Made by a program: the position numbers and the translations under genes. Positions 49,444-57,697 of a stretch of DNA of 64,000 bases are shown in pieces (position 1 is the first letter of the stretch; each line of letters opens with the position of its first letter). The notes beneath the pieces were generated by a model that was not told the origin of the DNA, did no database searches, and worked only from the letters and a program-made list of their open reading frames with translations. This DNA comes from Plantactinospora endophytica (lineage in GTDB: Bacteria > Actinomycetota > Actinomycetes > Mycobacteriales > Micromonosporaceae), in NCBI RefSeq assembly GCF_016862915.1, contig NZ_BONW01000019.1, forward strand, positions 124,001 to 188,000. The letters run 5' to 3'.

Positions 49444-49568
49444 CAGGCCGGCCGAGCTAACTGGGCGACTGACGGGGTGGGTAACGGGTTCAGTGGCGGC
49501 CGACACTGCACCGGGACCACCGATTGATATCTGACTAGGCTGGTCGGGTGACGGTGGAGGAGCAGGTG

Positions 49569-50177
49569 ATGGCGACGGAGGCCGGCGCGCCCGCCAGCGG
49601 CGTACGGCGACGCCGGTCCCGGCGCGAGGAGATCCTGGAGATCGCGGTCGGCCTCTTCGCGGCCCGTGGCTATCACGGGGTCTCGATGGACGACATCGGG
49701 TCGGCCGCCGGGGTGACCGGTCCGGCCCTGTACCACCACTTCGCCGGCAAGGAGGCGATGCTCGTCGCCGCGCTGATGCCGGTGAGCGACGGGCTGCTGG
49801 CCGGCGGGCGGCAGCGGGTGGCGGAGCATCCGGACAACTTCCGGGCCGCGCTGGAGTCCCTGATCGACTTCCACGTCGATTTCGCGCTGGCCAACCCGGC
49901 GGTCATCGCGCTGCACCTGCACGAGTTGGATCGGCTGCCGGAGGAGCCCCGCCGGCAGATCCGCCGGCTCCAGCGGCTCTACGTCGAGGAGTGGGTGGGG
50001 GTGCTGACCGCGCTGCACCCGAAACTGTCGGCGGGCGAGGCGCGGGTGTTGGCGCATGCCGCGTTCGGTCTGATGAACTCCACGCCGTTCCTCGGCGGCG
50101 AGGTGGACCGCCAGCGCCGGGCGGCCCTGCTCCGGGCCGCTACCCTGGCTGCGCTGCTGGCCGATCCGGACGACTGA
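49569..50177 (+). CDS. TetR-family transcriptional regulator
   Basis: A 202-residue TetR regulator. The HTH is ILEIAVGLFAARGYHGVSMD and then IGSAAGVTGPALYHHFAGKE. The ligand domain is helical. I chose ATG 49569 behind GGAGGAG; GTG 49548 would add seven residues. It is followed by the biotin-carboxylase gene, so it is the likely repressor of the acyl-CoA catabolic genes. The palindrome AACGATCGTT at 54764-54773, before the carboxyltransferase gene, is a candidate target. Confidence 0.92.
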   Translation: MATEAGAPASGVRRRRSRREEILEIAVGLFAARGYHGVSMDDIGSAAGVTGPALYHHFAGKEAMLVAALMPVSDGLLAGGRQRVAEHPDNFRAALESLIDFHVDFALANPAVIALHLHELDRLPEEPRRQIRRLQRLYVEEWVGVLTALHPKLSAGEARVLAHAAFGLMNSTPFLGGEVDRQRRAALLRAATLAALLADPDD

Positions 50178-50183
50178 TCCGGA

Positions 50184-50227
50184 CCGCCCGACGAGTGAAC
50201 CAGGTCCGCCCGACGAGTGAACCAGGT
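50184..50227. repeat. Perfect 22-bp tandem repeat, two copies plus
   Basis: Two exact consecutive 22-base copies (50184-50205 and 50206-50227; beginning CCGCCCGACGAG and ending GAACCAGGT), then a third copy cut short at CCGCCC. They lie between the TetR and biotin-carboxylase genes. Confidence 0.8.
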
Positions 50228-50329
50228 CCGCCCCGCACCGGGCCGTTCGGCGACCGACCGAGGTCGCGCGACGGCCGGATCGGGTGTCGAGGAACGGCCG
50301 GATCGAGTACTGAGAGGTAGAGCATCAAC

Positions 50330-51676
50330 ATGATCGAGTCCCTGCTCGTCGCGAACCGTGGCGAGATCGCTCGCCGGATCATCCGTACCGCCCGGCGACT
50401 CGGGGTACGGACGATCGCGGTCTACTCCGAGGCGGACGCCGACCTGCCGTTCGTCCGCGAGGCCGACGAAGCGGTCTGCGTCGGGCCGGCGAATCCGGCA
50501 CAGAGCTACCGGAACACCGAGGCGATCCTCGCCGCCGCCAAGTCGACGGGCGCGCAGGCGATCCACCCCGGCTACGGCTTCCTGTCGGAGAACGCCGACT
50601 TCGCCCGTACCGTCGAGGCGAACGGCCTGCTCTGGGTCGGGCCCGGCGCCGACGCGATCACCGCGATGGGCGACAAGATCAACGCTCGGAACCTGATGGC
50701 CGAGGCCGGCGTGCCGGTCGCGCCCGGCACCACCGACCCGGCCGCCGACGTCGACGCGGCGCTGGCCGCCGCCGAGGAGATCGGCTTCCCGGTGATGGTC
50801 AAGGCCGCCGCCGGTGGCGGCGGGATGGGCATGGCGGTCGCCGCCGACGAGGCCAGCCTGCGCACCGAGTACGACAAGGTGCGCGCCTTCGCGGAGCGGA
50901 TGTTCGGCGACGGCTCGGTGCTGATCGAGCGGTACTTCCCCCGGGTGCGGCACGTCGAGGTGCAGATCCTGGGCCTGGCCGACGGCCGGGTGGTGGCGCT
51001 CGGCGAGCGGGAGTGCTCGGTGCAGCGGCGCAACCAGAAGCTGGTCGAGGAGTCGCCGTCGCCGGCCGTATCGGCCGAGTTGCGGGAGCGGCTGCTGGCC
51101 GCCGCCGTCCGGGCCGGCGAGGCGGTGAACTACCGCAACGCGGGCACGGTGGAGTGCCTGCTCGACCCGACGACCGGGGAGTTCTTCTTCCTGGAGATGA
51201 ACACCCGGCTCCAGGTCGAGCACCCGGTGACCGAGCTGGTCTACGGCGTCGACCTGGTCGAGGAGCAGTTGCGGGTGGCGGCCGGGCTGGCCCCGAACTT
51301 CGACCCGGACGCGCTCGCGCCGCGCGGGCACGCGATCGAGCTGCGGGTCAACGCCGAGGACCCGAAGCGGTTCATGCCGGGCCCGGGTGCGGTGACCGCG
51401 TGGACCGAGCCGGCCGGCGAGGGGGTCCGGGTGGATTCCGGGTACGCCCTCGGCACCACCGTGACGCCGTTCTACGACTCGTTGATGGCGAAACTGATCG
51501 TCTTCGGCGCGGACCGGGCCGAGGCGGTCGAGCGGGCCCGGACCGCCGTGGCCGGGTTCGAGATCGCCGGCCCGAAGTGCAACCTGTCGTTCTTCGCCGA
51601 GCTGTTCGACAACGCGGAGTTCCTCGGCGGCGACTACGACACCGGCATCGTCGGCCGGATGCGGGCGAAGAAGTGA
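50330..51676 (+). CDS. Acyl-CoA carboxylase biotin carboxylase subunit
   Basis: A 448-residue ATP-grasp biotin carboxylase. It carries VANRGEIARRIIRTARRLG, the ATP loop AAAGGGGMGM, and ERECSVQRRNQKLVEESPSP and EMNTRLQVEHPVTE near the catalytic residues. The size equals E. coli AccC; there is no C-terminal biotinyl domain and no MKM biotinylation motif. It would carboxylate biotin on a separate BCCP for use by the carboxyltransferase (54826-56358). Neighbours suggest leucine/isovalerate-type catabolism (methylcrotonyl-CoA carboxylase alpha), but fatty-acid-type carboxylases cannot be excluded. Confidence 0.88.
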   Translation: MIESLLVANRGEIARRIIRTARRLGVRTIAVYSEADADLPFVREADEAVCVGPANPAQSYRNTEAILAAAKSTGAQAIHPGYGFLSENADFARTVEANGLLWVGPGADAITAMGDKINARNLMAEAGVPVAPGTTDPAADVDAALAAAEEIGFPVMVKAAAGGGGMGMAVAADEASLRTEYDKVRAFAERMFGDGSVLIERYFPRVRHVEVQILGLADGRVVALGERECSVQRRNQKLVEESPSPAVSAELRERLLAAAVRAGEAVNYRNAGTVECLLDPTTGEFFFLEMNTRLQVEHPVTELVYGVDLVEEQLRVAAGLAPNFDPDALAPRGHAIELRVNAEDPKRFMPGPGAVTAWTEPAGEGVRVDSGYALGTTVTPFYDSLMAKLIVFGADRAEAVERARTAVAGFEIAGPKCNLSFFAELFDNAEFLGGDYDTGIVGRMRAKK

Positions 51677-51698
51677 CCGGCCGGGACGGGGTCTCGCG

Positions 51699-52616
51699 AT
51701 GAGCGCCGACCTGCCGGGTGCGGTCTCGATCCGGGAGGTCGGACCGCGCGACGGGCTACAGAACGAGGACCCGGTACCCGCCGACGGCAAGGTACGCCTG
51801 CTCGACCTGCTCGCCACCACCGGCGTACGCCGGATCGAGGCGGTCTCCTTCGTGCACCCGAGGGCGATCCCGCAGATGGCCGACGCCGACGAGGTGTGGC
51901 GCCGGGCGACGAAGGCGCCGCAGGTGCACTATTCGGCGCTGGTGCCGAACTCGAAGGGTGCCCAGCGGGCCCTGGCCGCCGGCTTCACCGAGATCGAGGT
52001 CGTCGTCTCGGCCAGCGACACCCACAACCGGCGCAACGTCAACCGGTCCACCGCCGAGTCGCTGGACGACATCGCCGGGCTGATCTCCCTGCTGCACGAG
52101 GCGGGGGCGACCGCCGAGGTGATCGTGGCGACCAGCTTCGGCTGCCCGTACGAGGGGGACGTCGATCCGGGCCGGGTGGCCGGCATCGTCGACCGAGTGG
52201 TGGCCGACGGTGCCGATCGGGTCGCCTTCGGTGACACCACCGGGATGGCGACCCCACGCCGGGTCCGCGAGCTGGTCGCCACGGTGCGGAACCGGCAGCC
52301 CGACATCCCGGTGCTGCTGCACTTCCACAACACCCGGGGTACCGCGCTGGCGAACCTGCTGACCGCGCTCGAACTCGGCGTCACGGAGTACGACGCCAGT
52401 GTGGGCGGGCTCGGCGGCTGCCCGTACGCCCCGGGGGCGAGCGGGAACGTGGCCACCGAGGAGGTGGTGCACATGCTGCACGACATGGGCGTCGAGACCG
52501 GCATCGACCTGGACGCCCTACTGGAGGCGGCGGCGTACGCGGAGCAGCTCGTCGGCCGGGAGTTGCCGTCCGGGGTGCTCCGGGCCGGCCCGCGCAGCAG
52601 GCTCACGGCGGCGTGA
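51699..52616 (+). CDS. Hydroxymethylglutaryl-CoA lyase
   Basis: A 305-residue TIM-barrel lyase splitting HMG-CoA (the last step of leucine degradation) into acetyl-CoA and acetoacetate. Signatures are REVGPRDGLQNE at the N-terminus and GGLGGCPYAPGASGNVATE with the catalytic Cys loop near residue 240. It starts 22 bases after the biotin carboxylase stop, in the same operon. Confidence 0.93.
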   Translation: MSADLPGAVSIREVGPRDGLQNEDPVPADGKVRLLDLLATTGVRRIEAVSFVHPRAIPQMADADEVWRRATKAPQVHYSALVPNSKGAQRALAAGFTEIEVVVSASDTHNRRNVNRSTAESLDDIAGLISLLHEAGATAEVIVATSFGCPYEGDVDPGRVAGIVDRVVADGADRVAFGDTTGMATPRRVRELVATVRNRQPDIPVLLHFHNTRGTALANLLTALELGVTEYDASVGGLGGCPYAPGASGNVATEEVVHMLHDMGVETGIDLDALLEAAAYAEQLVGRELPSGVLRAGPRSRLTAA

Positions 52617-52692
52617 CGGGGAGCGGGCGCAGGAGCGGGCCAACGGCGGCGTAACGGGAGTGGGGTCGGACAAACCGGGATAGGCTCGTCTA

Positions 52693-53340
52693 ATGCGGAT
52701 GATCAAGTACACCCACTCCTGCGTACGGCTGGAGGCGGACGGGCGGTCGCTGGTGATCGATCCGGGCACGTGGACCGAGGCCGAGGCGCTGGACTCGGTC
52801 GACCACGTGTTGGTCACCCACGAGCATCCCGACCACCTGGACGTCGAGCGGGTCAGTGCGGCCGTCGCCGGCAACCCGGCGCTGCGCGTCTACGCACACG
52901 CCGACGTGGCGGCGAAGCTCAAGGATCTCGGTCCGGCGGTGGTGCCGGTCGCCTCCGGCGACGAGTTCGAGGCGGGCGGCTTCCCGGTCCGGGCGGTGGG
53001 CCGGGACCACGCCGAGATCTACCAGGGGCTGCCCGGCATTCCGAACCTCGGTTTCGTGGTCGACGTCGGCGGTGCCGGTGGTGGGCTCTACCATCCCGGG
53101 GACGCGTTCTTCGTGCCGGACCTGCCGGTGGCGACCCTGCTGGTGCCGAGCAGCGCACCGTGGCTGAAGATCTCCGAGGCGCTCGACTTCGTCCGGGCGG
53201 TCAAGCCCCGGCGGGCGTACTCGATCCACGACGCGATCGTGAGCGAGCGCGGGGCGCCGATCGTCGACCGCTGGTTCGAGCAGAAGGCCGAGACCGAGTA
53301 CGCCCGGATCACGCCCGGCCAGTCGGTCACCTTCGACTGA
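52693..53340 (+). CDS. MBL-fold metal-dependent hydrolase (UlaG-like)
   Basis: A 215-residue metallo-beta-lactamase-fold enzyme. The zinc-binding loop is THEHPDHLD (about residues 42-50), with later ligands in LYHPGDAFFVPD (about 133-144) and the His in YSIHDAI (about 176-182). Like UlaG-type proteins it lacks a long extension. Its role beside the carboxylase genes is unclear; it may be a lactonase or phosphodiesterase-like enzyme. Confidence 0.9.
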   Translation: MRMIKYTHSCVRLEADGRSLVIDPGTWTEAEALDSVDHVLVTHEHPDHLDVERVSAAVAGNPALRVYAHADVAAKLKDLGPAVVPVASGDEFEAGGFPVRAVGRDHAEIYQGLPGIPNLGFVVDVGGAGGGLYHPGDAFFVPDLPVATLLVPSSAPWLKISEALDFVRAVKPRRAYSIHDAIVSERGAPIVDRWFEQKAETEYARITPGQSVTFD

Positions 53341-53355
53341 CCGTCCGACGATCGG

Positions 53356-53871
53356 TCAGGAATATCCCTTCTTGCCGTCCACCAGTTCGCGGATCGCGTC
53401 GAGGTGGCCGAGGTGCCGGCCGGTCTCCTCCACCATGTGGATCAGCATCCAGCGCAGCGTGGCGGCGGACGACCGGTAGTCGGGGTGCCGCCCCGGCTCG
53501 TCCAGCGAGTGGTTGGCGACGATCTCGTTCGACACCGCGCACTGCCGGTCGTATTCGTCGAGAAGCTGGCCGAGCGGGATGCCCTCGACCCGCATGTCCG
53601 CGTCCTCCGGCTCTTCCAGGAAGTGGGGGCTGTCGCCGGCCGGCCGGCCGAGGAACAGCACCTCGAACCAGGCGTGCTCCACCCAGCGCAGGTGGGAGAC
53701 GATTCCGGCGATCGTCATCAGCGGCGAGGTCGGCAGGACAACACGGTGGCTGTCCACCTCGGCGAGCCCCTCGCACTTCCAGTGCACCAGGGAGCGCTGC
53801 ATGTCGAGCCATCCGACGAGCTGGGTCCGCTCGTCGGCGACGAACGGTGGACGTACCCGGGGAGGCGGCAT
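53356..53871 (-). CDS. DinB-fold (DUF664) protein
   Basis: A 171-residue four-helix DinB/DUF664 protein. The likely metal histidines are in IVSHLRWVEHAWF (about 53-65) and HMVEETGRHLGHLDAI (about 146-161). In actinomycetes the fold includes mycothiol- and bacillithiol-dependent transferases. I chose ATG 53871; a longer TTG start is unlikely. Convergent with the MBL gene, 15 bases apart. Confidence 0.85.
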   Translation of the reverse strand: MPPPRVRPPFVADERTQLVGWLDMQRSLVHWKCEGLAEVDSHRVVLPTSPLMTIAGIVSHLRWVEHAWFEVLFLGRPAGDSPHFLEEPEDADMRVEGIPLGQLLDEYDRQCAVSNEIVANHSLDEPGRHPDYRSSAATLRWMLIHMVEETGRHLGHLDAIRELVDGKKGYS

Positions 53872-53973
53872 GGGCGCACACGGTAGTACCGGGATCGGTG
53901 GCCCGCACCGCAATTAGCGGTGGTGTCGGTACGGCCGGCGGTGGTACGGCAGGGTGTCGATGCGGCACGCACG

Positions 53974-54003
53974 GAAGGGGCCGGCGGTCTCGCCGGCCCC
54001 TTC
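53974..54003 (-). terminator. Terminator of the snapalysin gene
   Basis: GAAGGGGCCGGC and GCCGGCCCCTTC form a perfect 12-base stem with a six-base loop (GGTCTC). It lies 36 bases beyond the stop of the minus-strand snapalysin gene. Confidence 0.85.
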
Positions 54004-54039
54004 GTCGTGTCGGTCCTCGCCGCTCGGTCAGTCGTGCGG

Positions 54040-54618
54040 TCAGCCGATCGGGGCGAGCATCGTCGTCGCCGGCCAACTGTCCTGGAAGATCTGGCCACCG
54101 ACGCTGTCGGCGCGGTCGGGTCCGACCCGGGTACCGGCGAAGAGTTGGGTCACCCGGCTGGCCTCGGCCGTGCTCGGGTACGGGTTGGTGCAGCTCGTAC
54201 CCGCGCTGCCGCCGGACATCAGCAGCGAGCAGTTGCCGTTGTAGTTGTCCGGCAGCCCGAGGATGTGCCCGATCTCGTGCGTCATGATCCGCAGCGGGCT
54301 GTACTGCGCCGCCTGCCGGGTGTCGATGTAGACCCGGCCGTTACCGAGGCTGGTCCGGACGGCGTACGAGCCGCCGCCGGTGATCTGGTAGATCCGCAGG
54401 TTGGTGCCGCAGTTGGCGGAGAGCGTCAGGTTCGACGTGGCGTTGTTCCAGATCGAGGCGGCCTGGTTCGCGATGCTGACGTAGCTGGGTGCCTGGCTGG
54501 TGTTGTAGCAGATGGTCATCGCGGCGGACGCGGGCGTGGGGTTGGCCAGCGTGATGCCGAGGGTGGCACCCGTCGTCGCGACGAACGCGACCAGCAGCCG
54601 GCTGATGCGTGAGGTCAT
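54040..54618 (-). CDS. Snapalysin (secreted M7 zinc protease)
   Basis: A 192-residue secreted protease. The Sec signal peptide (MTSRISRLLVAFVATTGATL, cut near ASA-A) precedes the mature domain with HEIGHILGLPD: His114, Glu115, His118 and third ligand Asp124, the M7-specific Asp ligand, followed by MSGGSAGTSCTNPYPS. GGAGAG precedes ATG 54618. Streptomyces homologues are often next to a LysR regulator gene; none is here. Upstream lies the palindrome GACAATTGTC. Confidence 0.93.
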   Translation of the reverse strand: MTSRISRLLVAFVATTGATLGITLANPTPASAAMTICYNTSQAPSYVSIANQAASIWNNATSNLTLSANCGTNLRIYQITGGGSYAVRTSLGNGRVYIDTRQAAQYSPLRIMTHEIGHILGLPDNYNGNCSLLMSGGSAGTSCTNPYPSTAEASRVTQLFAGTRVGPDRADSVGGQIFQDSWPATTMLAPIG

Positions 54619-54671
54619 GGCTCACTCTCCGATCCGGAAGGTTCGTTGGGGGTGCCAGCAGCGTAGTGATA

Positions 54672-54681
54672 GACAATTGTC
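54672..54681. promoter_or_regulatory. Palindrome GACAATTGTC upstream of snapalysin
   Basis: A perfect 10-base palindrome in an AT-rich stretch 54 bases before the snapalysin start; its minus-strand reading gives TTGACAATTGTC, where TTGACA could be a -35. It is a plausible operator or promoter. Confidence 0.5.
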
Positions 54682-54763
54682 AATTACAACATCCTGTCCG
54701 GATACGTGGTCGTTCGATATGGCAGCGGTCGGGTGGCCCCGGGTGGCCCGGATGCAGTACCCT

Positions 54764-54773
54764 AACGATCGTT
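54764..54773. promoter_or_regulatory. TetR-type operator AACGATCGTT before carboxyltransferase gene
   Basis: The perfect palindrome AACGATCGTT sits in the wider CTAACGATCGTTCAG, 53 bases before the GTG start at 54826. It is the sort of site TetR regulators of acyl-CoA genes use. No copy is visible upstream of the TetR or biotin carboxylase gene. Confidence 0.65.
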
Positions 54774-54825
54774 CAGGTCGGTTGGCCCGGGGCGACACGG
54801 CCCCGGTGCGGACGAGGGGGTCGGC

Positions 54826-56358
54826 GTGACACTCGACGGTGCGGCGCTGGAACAACTCGGCAAGCGGGTCCGGGCCGGCGGCGCGGAGAAATACCACGCG
54901 GCCAACGCGGCCAAGGGCAAACTCTTCGCCCGGGAGCGGATCGCGCTGCTGGTCGACGAGGGATCGTTCGTCGAGGACGGGCTCTACGCCAACGCCCTCG
55001 CCGACGGGTTGCCCGCCGACGGCGTGGTCACCGGACAGGCCAGCATCGACGGTCGGCCGGTCTGCCTGATGGCCAACGACTCGACGGTCAAGGCCGGAAG
55101 CTGGGGCGCCCGTACCGTCGAGAAGATCATCCGGATCATCGAGCGGGCGTACGCCAACGGCCAGCCGATGGTCTACCTGGTCGACTCGGCCGGCGCCCGG
55201 ATCACCGACCAGGTCGACCTCTTCCCCGGCCGGCGCGGCGCCGGGAAGATCTTCTGGAACCAGGTACGCGCCTCCGGCTCGATTCCGCAGGTCTGCGCGC
55301 TGTTCGGGCCGAGCGCGGCCGGCGGGGCGTACATCCCGGCGTTCTGCGACGTGGTGGCGATGGTGGACGGCAACGCCAGCATGTACCTCGGCTCGGACCG
55401 GATGGTCGAGATGGTCACCGGGGAGAAGACCACGCTGGAGGAGATGGGCGGGGCCCGGGTGCACTGCGCCGAGTCCGGCGTCGGGCACTTCCTCTGCAAG
55501 ACCGAGGCGGACGCGCTCGACGTGGTCCGCCGCTACCTGTCGTACCTGCCGGCGAACTGGACCCAGACCCCGCCGGCCGCGACACCCGTCGACGCCCCGG
55601 GCAAGGTCGACCTGGCCGCACTGGTACCGGCCAGCGAGCGGCAGGCGTTCGACATGCGCCGGTACGTCAAGGGTCTGCTCGACGCCGACTCCTTCCTGGA
55701 GATCCAGGCGCTCTGGGCCAAGGAGTTGACGATCGGCTTCGGCCGGCTCGACGGCCAGGTCGTCGGGGTGGTGGCGAACAACTCGATGTTCAAGGGCGGG
55801 GTGCTCTTCGTCGACTCGGCCGACAAGGCGACCCGGTTCGTGCAGCTCTGCGACGCGTTCAACGTGCCGCTGCTGTTCCTCTCCGACGTGCCCGGGTTCA
55901 TGGTCGGCACGGCGGTGGAGAAGCAGGGCATCATCCGGCACGGCGCCAAGATGATCACGGCGATCAGCGAGGCGACCGTACCCAAGATCTGTGTGGTGGT
56001 CCGCAAGGCGTACGGCGCGGGCCTCTACGCGATGGCCGGCCCCGGTTTCGAGCCGGACGCCACGATCGCGCTGCCCACCGCGAAGATCGCGGTGATGGGT
56101 GCCGAGGCGGCGGTGAACGCCGTCTACGCCAACAAGATCGCCGCGATCGGGGACCCGGACGAGCGGGCCGCCTTCGTCGCGGAGCGCCGCGCCGAATACG
56201 AGCAGGACATCGACATCGTCCGGCTGGCCAGCGAACTGGTCGTCGACGCGATCGTCGAACCGGGCGACCTCCGGGCCGACCTGGTCCGGCGGTTCGCCGC
56301 CGCCCGGGGCAAGGACCGCGAGTTCTCCCGGCGCCGGCACGGCGTCACGCCCGTATAG
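54826..56358 (+). CDS. Acyl-CoA carboxylase carboxyltransferase (beta) subunit
   Basis: A 510-residue crotonase-fold carboxyltransferase. Typical features are the acyl-CoA site GPSAAGGAYIPAFCDVVAMV, EEMGGARVHCAESGVGH (a methylcrotonyl- or geranyl-CoA carboxylase-like signature) and the carboxybiotin half with DVPGFMVGTAVEKQGIIRHGAKMI. With the biotin carboxylase (50330-51676) it would form an MCC-type enzyme; a BCCP is missing from the window. Start GTG 54826. A TetR-type palindrome lies upstream. Confidence 0.9.
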   Translation: MTLDGAALEQLGKRVRAGGAEKYHAANAAKGKLFARERIALLVDEGSFVEDGLYANALADGLPADGVVTGQASIDGRPVCLMANDSTVKAGSWGARTVEKIIRIIERAYANGQPMVYLVDSAGARITDQVDLFPGRRGAGKIFWNQVRASGSIPQVCALFGPSAAGGAYIPAFCDVVAMVDGNASMYLGSDRMVEMVTGEKTTLEEMGGARVHCAESGVGHFLCKTEADALDVVRRYLSYLPANWTQTPPAATPVDAPGKVDLAALVPASERQAFDMRRYVKGLLDADSFLEIQALWAKELTIGFGRLDGQVVGVVANNSMFKGGVLFVDSADKATRFVQLCDAFNVPLLFLSDVPGFMVGTAVEKQGIIRHGAKMITAISEATVPKICVVVRKAYGAGLYAMAGPGFEPDATIALPTAKIAVMGAEAAVNAVYANKIAAIGDPDERAAFVAERRAEYEQDIDIVRLASELVVDAIVEPGDLRADLVRRFAAARGKDREFSRRRHGVTPV

Positions 56359-56519
56359 GAAACCGTCGCCGGCCCGGCGTTCCGCCCGTTGGGGAACCGG
56401 AACGCGTGCACCGGTCACCCGTACGCCGGCCGTTCCGGAGCACCGAGGTCACCACCGAGCCCACCCGCCCACGGCGCCACGAGCGCCCCGGCGACCGACC
56501 CGAACCGATGGAGGAACCC

Positions 56520-57668
56520 ATGGACTTCCGGCTCAGCGAGGAGTACGAGGCGCTGCGATCGAGCGTGCGGTCCTTCGCCCGCGAGGTCGTCGCACCCGGC
56601 ATCGCCGACCACTACGAGCGGCACACCTTCCCGTACGAGATCGTCGCGCAGATGGGCAAGATGGGCCTGTTCGGCCTGCCGTTCCCGGAGGAGCACGGCG
56701 GGATGGGCGGCGACTACTTCGCGCTCTGCCTCGCCCTGGAGGAGCTGGCCCGGGTCGACTCCAGCGTGGCGATCACCCTGGAGGCGGCGGTCTCGCTCGG
56801 CGCGATGCCGATCTACCGGTTCGGCACCGCCGAGCAGCGCGCCCGCTGGCTGCCGAAGCTGGTCAGTGGCGAGGCGCTGGCCGGGTTCGGGCTGACCGAG
56901 CCGGGCTTCGGCTCCGACGCGGGCGGCACCGCCACCCGGGCGGTACTGGACGGCGACGAGTGGGTGATCAACGGCTCGAAGGCGTTCATCACCAACTCCG
57001 GCACCGACATCACCGCCCTGGTCACGGTCACCGCGGTCACCGGTACCAACCCGGACGGCTCCAAGGAACTCTCCACCATCATCGTGCCGTCCGGTACGCC
57101 GGGCTTCGCCGTCGCGCCCGGCTACTCCAAGGTGGGCTGGTGCGCCTCGGACACCCACGAGCTGACCTTCGACGACTGCCGGGTACCGGCGGAGAACCTG
57201 CTCGGCCAGCGCGGCCGGGGCTTCGCCCAGTTCCTGCGGATCCTCGACGAGGGCCGGATCGCCATCGCCGCGCTCTCGGTCGGTCTCGCCCAGGGCTGCG
57301 TCGACGAGTCGATCCGGTACGCCAAGGACCGGCACGCCTTCGGCCGGCCGATCGGCAACTTCCAGGCCATCCAGTTCAAGATCGCGGACATGGAGCGCCG
57401 GGCGTACACCTCCCGGCTGGCGTACTACGACGCGGCGGCCCGGATGCTGGCCGGCGAGGACTTCAAGCGGCACGCGGCGATCGCCAAGCTGCATGCCAGC
57501 GAGTCCGCCGTCGACAACGCCCGCGAGGCGACCCAGATCCACGGCGGGTACGGCTTCATGAACGAGTTCCCGGTGGCCCGGTTCTGGCGGGACTCGAAGA
57601 TCCTGGAGATCGGCGAGGGCACCTCGGAGGTGCAGCGGATGATCATTGCCCGTGACCTGGGGCTGTAG
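56520..57668 (+). CDS. Acyl-CoA dehydrogenase
   Basis: A 382-residue FAD acyl-CoA dehydrogenase. The FAD-binding GFGLTEPGFGSDAGG and the closing IHGGYGFMNEFPVARFWRD are typical. Near the C-terminus EIGEGTSEVQRM has Glu at the usual catalytic base position (as in SCAD, MCAD and branched-chain enzymes), whereas isovaleryl-CoA dehydrogenases have a small residue there (EIGAGTSE). So a straight-chain or 2-methyl substrate is more likely than isovaleryl-CoA, despite the leucine-type neighbours. GGAGGA precedes ATG 56520. Confidence 0.92.
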   Translation: MDFRLSEEYEALRSSVRSFAREVVAPGIADHYERHTFPYEIVAQMGKMGLFGLPFPEEHGGMGGDYFALCLALEELARVDSSVAITLEAAVSLGAMPIYRFGTAEQRARWLPKLVSGEALAGFGLTEPGFGSDAGGTATRAVLDGDEWVINGSKAFITNSGTDITALVTVTAVTGTNPDGSKELSTIIVPSGTPGFAVAPGYSKVGWCASDTHELTFDDCRVPAENLLGQRGRGFAQFLRILDEGRIAIAALSVGLAQGCVDESIRYAKDRHAFGRPIGNFQAIQFKIADMERRAYTSRLAYYDAAARMLAGEDFKRHAAIAKLHASESAVDNAREATQIHGGYGFMNEFPVARFWRDSKILEIGEGTSEVQRMIIARDLGL

Positions 57669-57697
57669 CCGTCCGGGTCAGCCGACTGCGAGGCCGG

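Noticed and set aside
47068-49506. An 812-codon frame antisense to the TPR protein
   Set aside because: A shadow of a GC3-rich helical gene; low-complexity composition and no domain.
50330-56358. Hidden biotin carboxyl carrier protein
   Set aside because: No MKM-type motif with the flanking beta-barrel was visible in any frame between the biotin carboxylase and the carboxyltransferase.
54609-57668. Single 1019-codon frame joining the carboxyltransferase region to the acyl-CoA dehydrogenase
   Set aside because: Only the last 382 codons encode the dehydrogenase; the earlier part is a shifted frame over the carboxyltransferase gene. A ribosome-binding site and ATG at 56520 define the real start.
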